Shown: piece after piece, positions 17,368 through 24,870 of the stretch
Numbering within the stretch: the first letter of the stretch is position 1
How the letters are laid out: the number at the start of each line of letters is the position of its first letter
Source of the DNA: Pontimonas sp.
GTDB lineage: Bacteria; Actinomycetota; Actinomycetes; Actinomycetales; Microbacteriaceae
Length of the DNA: 37,348 bases
NCBI GenBank assembly: GCA_017852615.1
Contig: JAFMKX010000001.1
Location: 149,482-186,829, forward strand
Direction of reading: 5' to 3'
Program-made: the position numbers and the translations under genes
The notes under the pieces: model-generated
Told to the model about the DNA's origin: nothing
Databases searched by the model: none
Seen by the model: the letters and a program-made list of their open reading frames with translations, nothing else

Positions 17368-17554
17368 GAATGTTTCTCCTTGATAGTGATGGCCACGTGA
17401 AGACGTGACGGAACAAATCCAATAGAGGGATTATGTCGCGGGATGATGCGGCTACAGCATTACTCCACCAGATCCGAGGACTCGCAGCCGCGCTCATCCA
17501 GGGTCTGTGACCAGGAAAAACGATACCACAGCCACGTCGAATCTGGGGAGTGTG
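17368..17554. other. rarA-rpsD intergenic region (rpsD leader)
   Basis: At 187 bases this is the longest non-coding stretch in the window. On the minus strand it carries an extended -10-like TGG TATCGT (17528-17520), followed by about 150 bases of leader before the rpsD GTG. No tRNA or clear riboswitch is visible. S4 autoregulation through a leader pseudoknot is known in Escherichia coli and Bacillus, so a structured leader is plausible, but I could not identify a specific fold by eye. Confidence 0.5.
17520..17528 (-). promoter_or_regulatory. Possible extended -10 promoter for rpsD
   Basis: The minus strand reads TGGTATCGT, a TGn motif joined to TATCGT, just after the rarA stop and about 150 bases before rpsD. 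No good -35 hexamer is present, which is acceptable for an extended -10 promoter. Confidence 0.35.
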
Positions 17555-18907
17555 CTACTCGGGCGCCTCTGCAGCACGTCGAGGCGAGCGACCCAGTATC
17601 TCGGCTATTACCTGGGAACGCTTAGCTAGCTCCGCCTCGAATCCCCGGGTGGTGGGTGTGTAGTAGCGGTGCGAGCGCACCGCATCGGGTGCATACTGTT
17701 GAGCCACAATTCCTGCTGGCTGATCGTGTGGATAGACATAGTCCTGTCCGTGGCCTAAGGCAGCCGCTCCGAAGTAGTGAGCATCTCGCACCGCTGGTGG
17801 CACCACTCCACTGTGGCCGTCTCGAATAGCTTGCTGGGCCGCGTTAATCGCCGTGTAGGCGGCGTTGGATTTTGGCGCGAGGGCTAGATAGATGGTGGCC
17901 TGCGCCAGAGGAATGCGTCCCTCAGGCAACCCAATGAGGGCGATGGCATCCGCGGCCGCCACCGCCAACGGCAGTGCGTGTGGGTCCGCAAGGCCAATAT
18001 CTTCAGAGGCCAAGATGATCAAACGCCGTGCGATAAATCGTGGGTCCTCCCCCGCTTCAATCATGCGAGCGAGGTAATGCAGGGCCGCATCAGCATCGCT
18101 ACCGCGCACTGATTTGATAAAGGCGCTGATGACGTCATAGTGCTGATCGCCATCGCGGTCGTATCGAACCTGCGCGCTATTCATCGCTTCGGCCACATGC
18201 TCAGGCGTCACCACCGCCGTGGAATCCGCTGCCACCCCAGCCCGTGCCACGGAAGCACTCGCTTCCAGGGCTGTAAGTGCCTTGCGAGCGTCGCCTCCCG
18301 AAAGCCTCACGAGCGCTTCCTTGGCTTCTCCCTCGAGAGAGATTCCGCCGGCAAAACCTCGCTCATCGGTGAGCGCTCGATCCAGGACGAGCGCAATGTG
18401 CTCGGGTTCTAAGGATTTCACCGTGACCATGACGGAGCGACTGAGCAAGGGCGCAATCACGGAAAAGGAAGGGTTCTCGGTGGTTGCCGCAATGAGTACC
18501 ACAATCCCGTTTTCCACAGCGGGCAGTAGCGCATCCTGCTGAGCCTTGGAGAAGCGGTGAATTTCATCAAGAAACAACACCGGCGCAACCCCCGAGGTTT
18601 CTCCCACCCGACGTGATTCCTCAATCGCGTCCCGAACATCTTTCACCCCGGCGGTGACCGCGGAGAGCTCGACAAAGCGACGGCCTGAGGAACGCGCGAT
18701 GACACTGGCCAAGGTGGTCTTTCCGGTTCCCGGTGGCCCCCAGAGGATGACCGAACTAACCGCTCCCCGGTGCCCGGAGTCGGCGAGCGAGCGCAAAGGT
18801 CCACCCGGGGCCAAAATCTGGTCTTGGCCAATGATGTCATCCAGTGTCCGAGGGCGCAGAGCCACCGCCAAAGGCAGTGGTGCAGAAAAGAGGCTGTCGC
18901 TGGTCAC
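17555..18907 (-). CDS. rarA: Replication-associated recombination protein A (RarA/MgsA AAA+ ATPase)
   Basis: This AAA+ clamp-loader-like ATPase acts at stalled forks with SSB. The 450-residue protein has Walker A GPPGTGKTT at about residues 57-65, Walker B LFLDEIHRFSKAQQDALLP, and sensor 1 IAATTENPSFSV. The C-terminal MgsA helical domain includes FIKSVRGSDADAALHYLARMIEAGEDPRFIARRL. The GTG start overlaps a perfect AGGAGGTGA match to the anti-Shine-Dalgarno, leaving no normal spacing. A -10-like TAGAGT ends six bases upstream, so the mRNA may be leaderless. It is divergent from ppiA. Confidence 0.95.
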   Translation of the reverse strand: MTSDSLFSAPLPLAVALRPRTLDDIIGQDQILAPGGPLRSLADSGHRGAVSSVILWGPPGTGKTTLASVIARSSGRRFVELSAVTAGVKDVRDAIEESRRVGETSGVAPVLFLDEIHRFSKAQQDALLPAVENGIVVLIAATTENPSFSVIAPLLSRSVMVTVKSLEPEHIALVLDRALTDERGFAGGISLEGEAKEALVRLSGGDARKALTALEASASVARAGVAADSTAVVTPEHVAEAMNSAQVRYDRDGDQHYDVISAFIKSVRGSDADAALHYLARMIEAGEDPRFIARRLIILASEDIGLADPHALPLAVAAADAIALIGLPEGRIPLAQATIYLALAPKSNAAYTAINAAQQAIRDGHSGVVPPAVRDAHYFGAAALGHGQDYVYPHDQPAGIVAQQYAPDAVRSHRYYTPTTRGFEAELAKRSQVIAEILGRSPRRAAEAPE

Positions 18908-18978
18908 CTCCTCACTCTATCCAGCGCGAAGGCCGAAGCCCTCTAGGATAGAGATTCCGCCGTCCTCAAGGAGATTTC
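18908..18978. promoter_or_regulatory. Divergent promoter region rarA / ppiA with inverted repeat
   Basis: This 71-base gap separates two divergent genes. CTCTATCC (18915-18922) and GGATAGAG (18946-18953) form an inverted repeat 23 bases apart. Each arm contributes to a -10-like hexamer. TAGAGT (18919-18914) reads toward rarA with its start predicted on or next to the GTG, and TAGGAT (18944-18949) reads toward ppiA. AAGGAG at 18968-18973 serves the ppiA GTG. No -35 boxes are convincing. The symmetry may simply be two similar -10 elements, or an operator. Confidence 0.45.
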
Positions 18979-19695
18979 GTGGTCAACGCTGACAAAGCCC
19001 GTCGCGCCCAATTGCGTCAGTTTCAGGCCCGTCAAACCCTGCATACACGGGTGGCAGGGCGACTTCGTCGTGACCAATTCCTCTGGACCGGCTCAGCCAT
19101 CATCGCGGTGCTCCTTGCATCCTTAGGCCTGTGGGCGTATTCCACTATTGGTCCTGGCGCTCCCCCCTCGGCCCCCGAGGCAAGCCTCAGCGAAAATCGT
19201 GAGTGGACCGGCGAGATCACCTTTGGGGATCAGACGCTGGACATCGCCTTAGATGGCCAGGCTGCCCCGCAGGCAGTGGCGACTGTGGTGAGTTTGATTG
19301 GGGAGGGCTTTTATGACGCCACTAGCTGTCATCGCCTCACCTCCGGAGATCTCAATGTGGTTCAGTGTGGTGACCCGCTGGGCTTTGGATTTGGCGGACC
19401 TGGCTACACCTTTGGTCCGGTGGAAAACGCCCCTTCCGATGATGTCTATCCGGCGGGCACCTTGGCGATGGCCCGAGCAGCCGATAATGGCGAAAGCATG
19501 GGCAGCCAGTTCTTCATTGTCTATGAAGACAGCACCATTCCTTCCGACTCTGCCGGTGGATACACCATTATTGGTCGCGTGACCTCCCCCTTGGATGGTT
19601 TTGTCGAAGAATTCGTCACCCCGGGAACCGTGGATGGCTCGCAAGATGGCCAACCGCTGACCGACATCGTTATCGATAGCATCACAATTCGGTAA
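18979..19695 (+). CDS. Membrane-anchored cyclophilin-type peptidylprolyl isomerase
   Basis: This foldase interconverts cis and trans prolyl bonds, here probably on the outer face of the membrane. The 238-residue protein has an Arg/Gln-rich cytoplasmic N-terminus of about 33 residues, one membrane segment (about 35-55, FLWTGSAIIAVLLASLGLWA) and a Pro-rich linker. The cyclophilin domain starts near residue 75, with active-site blocks SCHRLT, QCGDP, GPGYTF and GSQFFIVYED. CHRLT with QCGDP is typical of the actinobacterial PpiB-like group next to rel. The start is GTG at 18979 with AAGGAG five bases before it. Confidence 0.93.
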   Translation: MVNADKARRAQLRQFQARQTLHTRVAGRLRRDQFLWTGSAIIAVLLASLGLWAYSTIGPGAPPSAPEASLSENREWTGEITFGDQTLDIALDGQAAPQAVATVVSLIGEGFYDATSCHRLTSGDLNVVQCGDPLGFGFGGPGYTFGPVENAPSDDVYPAGTLAMARAADNGESMGSQFFIVYEDSTIPSDSAGGYTIIGRVTSPLDGFVEEFVTPGTVDGSQDGQPLTDIVIDSITIR

Positions 19696-19703
19696 TACTT
19701 CGC

Positions 19704-19728
19704 CTGGAGGGCTGGGGCGAGCCTCCAG
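19704..19728 (+). terminator. Hairpin after ppiA-type gene
   Basis: CTGGAGG (19704-19710) pairs with CCTCCAG (19722-19728). With one bulged G the stem extends by GCT/AGC around a GGGGCG loop. It lies eight bases after the cyclophilin stop. There is no T-run, so termination efficiency is uncertain. Confidence 0.5.
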
Positions 19729-19782
19729 CCTGCACTAGGCTTTCGAGCGGTCCTAACGCCCGCATCAACCTAATGAGGAACT

Positions 19783-21000
19783 ATGGCTTCGAGCGCCGAA
19801 TCCTTTGGCCGCGTCAATGACGATGGAACGGTCGACGTCTTAGACGGCGACACCTGGCGTCTAGTAGGCAGCTTCCCCGATGGCACACCAGAAGAGGCCC
19901 TCGCGTATTTCCAACGCAAATTTGCTGACCTCGAAGCCAGTGTGAGCCTCGCCGAACAACGGTTCAAAGCAAAAGCCGCTGCCAAGGATATTGCGGCCCA
20001 GGTTGCCAAGTTGACCACCGAACTCGTCGAACCCTCCGCCGTGGGCAATATCGCGGGGCTTCGGGAAAGGCTCTCCGCACTCCAGGAGAAACTGCCCGAA
20101 CTCACCCAAGAACAAAACGCGCAATCTGAGGCAGAGGTTGCCGAAGCGATCACCCACCGAGAAAAAATTGTTGCGGACATGGAAGCCCTGGCCGCTACGG
20201 AGCTTAAGTCGATCCGGTGGAAGAGCACCACGACCGCGATGACAGAGCTCTTTGAGGCGTGGCAGAACCATCAACAAACCGGCCCTCGCATTCCCAAAAA
20301 GACTGCTGATGCCCTGTGGTCTCGGTTCCGCAGCGCTCGCAGTGGACTTGAGAAGTCCCGCCGGGCCTATTTCCAAGAACTTGATGGGAAATCTAAGGAA
20401 GCAAAGGCCGTTAAACGCGAGCTAATTGCCCAGGCCGAAGCGCTCGCAAGCCAAGGCAGTGCGGGAATCTCGACGTATCGTGGGCTTCTCGATAAATGGA
20501 AGGCAGCTCCCCGCGCTTCGCGCAGCGTCGAAGATGGCCTCTGGGCCAAGTTCAAAGCAGCTGGAGACGTCCTGTACGCCGCGAAGGCAGAAGCCGACAA
20601 GGTGGACGACGACGCCAACCAGGTCAACCTCGACGCAAAGCAGGCTCTAATTGCAGAGTTTGCCGACATCCTGAGCCTGGAAGACCGAGATGCAGCAAGT
20701 ACTCGACTGCGCGCATTTCACCAAAAGTTCCAAACTCTTGGCCCCGTGCCCAAAAAGGCGATTCGATCTATTGATGATCAAGTCAAGAAGTTTGACATGC
20801 ACGTAAAGAAGCTCGATGAAGCCTTCTGGGTGAAAAACGACCCAGAAAAGAAGGCCCGCAGTGAGTCGATGTCGGGCCAGCTCCACGATGCCATCGCCGC
20901 CCTAGAGGCTGAGATCGCCACGGCTACGGGTGACAAGAAGGCCCAACTGCAGTCTGAACTTGAGACCAAGAAAGCCTGGCTCGCGGTTATCGATTCTTAG
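19783..21000 (+). CDS. DUF349 repeat protein
   Basis: This 405-residue soluble protein has predicted coiled-coil stretches (about 40-130 and 360-400). It also has about three DUF349 repeats between residues 150 and 345, recognisable by the recurring pattern of a Trp or Phe, a G-P turn and a basic DALWxRF-like helix (for example GPRIPKKTADALWSRFRSAR and LGPVPKKAIRSIDDQVKKF). The family is common in actinobacteria near rel, but its biochemical role is not established. The ATG at 19783 is preceded by a modest TGAGGA. No signal peptide or membrane segment is present. Confidence 0.9.
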   Translation: MASSAESFGRVNDDGTVDVLDGDTWRLVGSFPDGTPEEALAYFQRKFADLEASVSLAEQRFKAKAAAKDIAAQVAKLTTELVEPSAVGNIAGLRERLSALQEKLPELTQEQNAQSEAEVAEAITHREKIVADMEALAATELKSIRWKSTTTAMTELFEAWQNHQQTGPRIPKKTADALWSRFRSARSGLEKSRRAYFQELDGKSKEAKAVKRELIAQAEALASQGSAGISTYRGLLDKWKAAPRASRSVEDGLWAKFKAAGDVLYAAKAEADKVDDDANQVNLDAKQALIAEFADILSLEDRDAASTRLRAFHQKFQTLGPVPKKAIRSIDDQVKKFDMHVKKLDEAFWVKNDPEKKARSESMSGQLHDAIAALEAEIATATGDKKAQLQSELETKKAWLAVIDS

Positions 21001-21027
21001 AAGTTTTCCACACCTTCTGGTACCAAG

Positions 21028-21037
21028 CACCTAGGTG
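21028..21037. repeat. Palindrome CACCTAGGTG upstream of the 175-residue gene
   Basis: This perfect 10-base palindrome extends to 16 bases with one mismatched pair (AAG...ATT flanks). It lies about 23 bases before the start of the plus-strand gene at 21060 and after the DUF349 stop. It could be a small operator, but no binding protein can be assigned. Confidence 0.3.
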
Positions 21038-21059
21038 ATTCTGGAGCGGCCATACTTCG

Positions 21060-21587
21060 GTGATGCACTCGCTCGAGCAACACCATGGCGTCTCGGAAGG
21101 GTGGGGTATCCCCTTAGGCGGCCTGGTGTGGCCAAGGCCCTACTTTCCGACCCGAGCAGAACGTGCACTGGTGATCTCTCAGAGTCTGCCCGGCTGGGCT
21201 ATCGCTGGCGCCCACACCGCCGGATGGGTGTGGACTGGCATGGGATACCCCACTCCCTGGGCTGTACTTCGCCAGGAATATCCGGGTCTCTCCCCCCTGG
21301 AGCGCTCTAGCTGGCGAGCGCGACTGCACTCTCCTCGTCACCAGCGGGTGGAGCAGCTAGGACCCCTCCGTGTGCTCGACCCACAATCTTGTGCCACCGA
21401 CATACTGCTCCACACGACAAACATCGATGCCGGGGCCACCCAGCTGCTGTTCTTGCTCCCTAGCGATTCGTCGCCCATAGCGCTCCTGGAGGGAAGACGC
21501 GCCTCCGCGGCACAACACCAGCACGCCCAGAAAATCTGCCAGCGGTGGCGGTGGTTACGAAAAACCTATCCCGACATCACCCGATAG
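21060..21587 (+). CDS. Hypothetical protein, possibly AbiEi-antitoxin-like
   Basis: This 175-residue basic, Trp-rich protein has no signal or membrane segment. The start is GTG at 21060 or the adjacent ATG at 21063, and neither has a strong ribosome-binding site. The segment WAIAGAHTAGWVWTGMGY, followed by LGPLRVLDPQSCATDILLH, resembles in layout the shortened AbiEi-like proteins that many actinobacteria carry. In those, a 'hRtAaw' helix is followed by a 'v.....Tl.Dl' strand-helix. This is a loose pattern match, not a secure assignment. No partner AbiEii-type nucleotidyltransferase is nearby. The gene converges with rel and overlaps its 3' end by 22 bases. Confidence 0.65.
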   Translation: MMHSLEQHHGVSEGWGIPLGGLVWPRPYFPTRAERALVISQSLPGWAIAGAHTAGWVWTGMGYPTPWAVLRQEYPGLSPLERSSWRARLHSPRHQRVEQLGPLRVLDPQSCATDILLHTTNIDAGATQLLFLLPSDSSPIALLEGRRASAAQHQHAQKICQRWRWLRKTYPDITR

Positions 21588-23818
21588 ACGTCATACACGG
21601 CGTCGATTCGTCGCACCGCATTGAGCACTCTGTCCAAATGGGTCACATCCCCCATCTCGAAAACAAAGCGCGATATGGCCAGATGGCTTTCCGAGGTGTT
21701 GACCGTCGCCGAGAGGATATTGACGTGGTGTTCTGAGAGCACTCTGGTGACATCGGAGAGCAAACCCGAGCGATCAAGTGCCTCGATTTGGATATGAACC
21801 AGGAAGATACTCCCTTGAGAGTCGGCCCATTCGACTTCGATCATCCGCTCAGGGTTTTCCTTCAAGCTCACGATGTTGGTGCAGTCCCCTCGATGCACAC
21901 TCACGCCGGTGCCGCGGGTAATAAAGCCGATAATCGGATCGCCCGGCACGGGTGTGCAACAGCGCGCCAACTTGACCAAAATGTCGGGCGCCCCGCGAAC
22001 CAACACTCCCGATTCGCTGTAGCGAGGAGTCTGACGGCTTCGAGTGGAAGCAGAAAACATTTCTTCATCAGACTCTTGATCGGAGGCAACAATGCCGAGG
22101 ATCTTCTCAATCACGGACTGAGTGGAGACATGGCCTTCTCCGACCGCGGCGTAGAGGTCCTCCACATCCGAAAAGCGAAGCTGTGCTGCCACACTGGCCA
22201 CCGACTCAGGACTCATCAGTTTTTGCAGGGGTAGGTTCTGCTTGCGCATCGCCTTAGCGATGGCGTCCTTACCCTGGTCAATAGCTTCTTCGCGGCGCTC
22301 CTTGGTAAACCACTGACGTATCTTGCTTCGGGCTCTTTGGCTGGTCACGAAGGCTAACCAGTCTTGGCTCGGGCCCGCATCAGGGTTCTTGGAGGTGAAA
22401 ATCTCTACTGAATCACCGCTGTGGAGCTCGGAATCCAGGGGAACCAAGCGAGCGTTCACCTTTGCTCCCATGGTGCGGTGGCCAACCTCGGTATGCACGG
22501 CATACGCGAAGTCCACCGGAGTAGCCCCCTTGGGTAGCCCAATGACTTTGCCCTGGGGTGTAAAGACGTATAGCTCTTTAGCGCCAATTTCGTAGCGCAG
22601 CGTTTCCAGGAATTCTTGGGGGTCCGTGGTCTCTTCTTGCCAGTCAGAAAGGTGGGCTAACCAGGCCATGTCGGTTTCCTGGGCGTGCTTCTCCTTGCCC
22701 TTGCCGGCAAGAGCCATTCGCTCCTTGTATTTCCAGTGAGCAGCAACACCAAATTCAGCACGCTGGTGCATATCGGTGGTCCGAATTTGAATCTCCACCG
22801 GGCGCCCGCCAGGGCCATAGACCGTGGTGTGCAGGGATTGATACAAATTGAATTTAGGGGTGGCGATGTAGTCCTTGAATCGACCGGGCATCGGCGACCA
22901 CCGGGCGTGAACGGCACCCAAGGCTCCATAACAGTCCTTAATGGAACCGACCAAAATTCGAATGCCAGTGAGATCGTAGATCTCGTCAAAATCGCGGGAG
23001 CGATTAATCATCTTTTGATAAATCGAGTAAAACTGCTTGGGCCGACCGCCCACGTCGCCCTTGATTCTCGCCTGGCGAAGGTCGTCCTTAATGGTTCCAA
23101 TCACGTCTTCCACGAAAGCTTCGCGCTCAGGAGAACGGTTGCGCACCAGAGACTCGATCTCCACATAAATTTTGGGGTTCAGGACCGCGAACGACAGGTC
23201 CTCTAACTCCCACTTGAGGCTCTGGATACCCAGGCGATGCGCCAGTGGTGTGTATATATCGAGAGTCTCTTGGGCTTTCTTTGCCGCAGATTCGGGTGAA
23301 ACAAAACCCCAGGTGCGGGCGTTGTGAAGACGGTCTGCCAGCTTGATAACCAGCACGCGGATGTCTTTGGACATTGCCACGATCATTTTGCGCACTGTCT
23401 CGGCTTGAGCGTTCTCGCCGTACTTGAGTTTGTCCAGTTTGGTTACGCCATCGACCAACATGGCAATTTCGTCGCCAAAATCAAGACGCAAGTGATCAAG
23501 AGAATAATCAGTGTCTTCGACGGTGTCGTGCAAGAGCGCCGCAGCGATGGTGATGGGGCCAATTCCTAACTCAGCCAGGATCTGTGCCACAGCAAGCGGG
23601 TGCGTGATGTAGGGCTCTCCGCTCATCCGGGTTTGACCCTGGTGAGCTTTCTCCGCAACACGATAGGCCCGCTCCAGCAGCCCCACATCGGCTTTGGGGT
23701 GTTGCTTGCGGACAGTTCGCTGAAGTGTCTCTAGCCCGTCTTTGCTGGGCGCTTTCGAGAACAGCCGGGGGAAGAGCGAGCGCAGGCTCGAGGAGGAACT
23801 GCTGGCAACCTCAGTCAT
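21566..23818 (-). CDS. rel: Bifunctional (p)ppGpp synthetase/hydrolase (Rel/RSH)
   Basis: It makes and degrades (p)ppGpp, driving the stringent response. The 750-residue protein has the complete long-RSH architecture. The HD hydrolase carries intact HDTVED (His97, Asp98, Glu101, Asp102). The synthetase has DFDEIYDLTGIR, FKDYIATPKFNLYQSLHT and EIQIRT. These are followed by a TGS domain (VFTPQGKVIGLPKGATPVDF), a helical region, the conserved-cysteine domain (KLARCCTPVPGD) and a C-terminal ACT domain (DRSGLLSDVTRVL). Intact HD and synthetase motifs support bifunctionality. The ATG at 23818 follows GGAGG with good spacing. Confidence 0.97.
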   Translation of the reverse strand: MTEVASSSSSSLRSLFPRLFSKAPSKDGLETLQRTVRKQHPKADVGLLERAYRVAEKAHQGQTRMSGEPYITHPLAVAQILAELGIGPITIAAALLHDTVEDTDYSLDHLRLDFGDEIAMLVDGVTKLDKLKYGENAQAETVRKMIVAMSKDIRVLVIKLADRLHNARTWGFVSPESAAKKAQETLDIYTPLAHRLGIQSLKWELEDLSFAVLNPKIYVEIESLVRNRSPEREAFVEDVIGTIKDDLRQARIKGDVGGRPKQFYSIYQKMINRSRDFDEIYDLTGIRILVGSIKDCYGALGAVHARWSPMPGRFKDYIATPKFNLYQSLHTTVYGPGGRPVEIQIRTTDMHQRAEFGVAAHWKYKERMALAGKGKEKHAQETDMAWLAHLSDWQEETTDPQEFLETLRYEIGAKELYVFTPQGKVIGLPKGATPVDFAYAVHTEVGHRTMGAKVNARLVPLDSELHSGDSVEIFTSKNPDAGPSQDWLAFVTSQRARSKIRQWFTKERREEAIDQGKDAIAKAMRKQNLPLQKLMSPESVASVAAQLRFSDVEDLYAAVGEGHVSTQSVIEKILGIVASDQESDEEMFSASTRSRQTPRYSESGVLVRGAPDILVKLARCCTPVPGDPIIGFITRGTGVSVHRGDCTNIVSLKENPERMIEVEWADSQGSIFLVHIQIEALDRSGLLSDVTRVLSEHHVNILSATVNTSESHLAISRFVFEMGDVTHLDRVLNAVRRIDAVYDVYRVMSG

Positions 23819-23840
23819 GCCTCACCTCCGCTCTCACTCC

Positions 23841-23846
23841 AGTGTA
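23841..23846 (-). promoter_or_regulatory. Possible -10 element for rel
   Basis: The minus strand reads TACACT in the 56-base gap between secF and rel, about 22 bases before the ATG. A -35 box is not evident. If it is real, rel has its own promoter besides any read-through from secDF. Confidence 0.3.
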
Positions 23847-23874
23847 GAAGCTCCCGCGGTGAATGCGATGTGGG

Positions 23875-24870
23875 CTAGCGAACGGCGCCAGAGGTGGGTT
23901 TCGCCTTCGTGACCCTGCGACCTTGCTTCTTGTGCTCCGCTTCATTTTCGCGCAAGTGAACATAGAGCGGCGCGGCAATAAAAATGCTCGAATAGGTTCC
24001 CGCAATCATGCCGATAAACAGGGCAAGAGCAATATCGCGCAGTGTGCCCGCTCCCAACAGGAGGGACCCAATAAAGAGAATCGACCCCACGGGAAGGACC
24101 GCTACGACCGAGGTGTTGATCGAGCGCACCAGAGTTTGGTTAACCGCGAGGTTCACCGATTCGGCAAACGTGCGTCGACTCTCTTCCCCATCGTGGGAGG
24201 TGTTTTCGCGAACCTTGTCGAACACCACCACGGTGTCATACAGGGAATAACCGAGGATGGTCAACAGGCCAATCACCGCAGCTGGCGTGATTTCATACCC
24301 CAAAACCCCATAAATACCGGCCGTGATGAGCAAATCGTGAGCCAACGCCGTGAGCGCAGCAATCGACATTTTCCAGGTGCGGAAGTAGACCGCCATCACC
24401 ATGGACACCAAAATCAAAAACACAAAGAGGCCGATCAGGGCCTGGCGAGTGATGTCTTGTCCCCAGGTAGCTCCGATAAACGATGCTGTGACCTCGGTGA
24501 TCTCCACGTTGTACGCGTCGGCTAGTTCACCACGCAACTGGGTCGTCTGGGCATCCGTGAGCTGCTCAGTCTGGACCCGAATGGAGTCACCACCAACGAT
24601 GGACACTCGCGGGTGAGAATCCACGCCCACGATCTCTCCTACGGTGTCCAGTGCTATTTGCTCGGAGATATCTGAGGGAGCAGAAACACGAAACTCAGAA
24701 CCGCCGCGGAATTCAATGCCGAAGGTGAAACCGCCACGAAGGATTGTCAAGACAATAGCTAAAACGACAATCGCGGCGCCAATGGAATACCAGCGAACCC
24801 GGTTTCCGACAAAATCAAAGGACCGCTCCCCCGTGTAGAGGGCATTTCCAAAAGTGGTCAAGCGTGACAT
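23875..24870 (-). CDS. secF: Protein translocase subunit SecF
   Basis: SecF pairs with SecD to use the proton gradient to pull proteins through SecYEG after SecA action. The 331-residue protein has a first membrane helix (about 27-45), the periplasmic-side P1 region with FGIEFRGGSEFRV, and five more helices. TM4 carries the GYSLYDTVVVFDKVREN motif typical of SecF. The ATG at 24870 directly abuts the secD stop (TAGATG), implying coupling. The tail is rich in basic residues (HKKQGRRVTKAKP). Confidence 0.97.
   Translation of the reverse strand: MSRLTTFGNALYTGERSFDFVGNRVRWYSIGAAIVVLAIVLTILRGGFTFGIEFRGGSEFRVSAPSDISEQIALDTVGEIVGVDSHPRVSIVGGDSIRVQTEQLTDAQTTQLRGELADAYNVEITEVTASFIGATWGQDITRQALIGLFVFLILVSMVMAVYFRTWKMSIAALTALAHDLLITAGIYGVLGYEITPAAVIGLLTILGYSLYDTVVVFDKVRENTSHDGEESRRTFAESVNLAVNQTLVRSINTSVVAVLPVGSILFIGSLLLGAGTLRDIALALFIGMIAGTYSSIFIAAPLYVHLRENEAEHKKQGRRVTKAKPTSGAVR

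Noticed and set aside
19783..21000. DUF349 protein considered as an SMC-like or phage-shock coiled-coil protein
   Set aside because: The repeating DUF349 pattern and lack of ATPase motifs fit the DUF349 family better.
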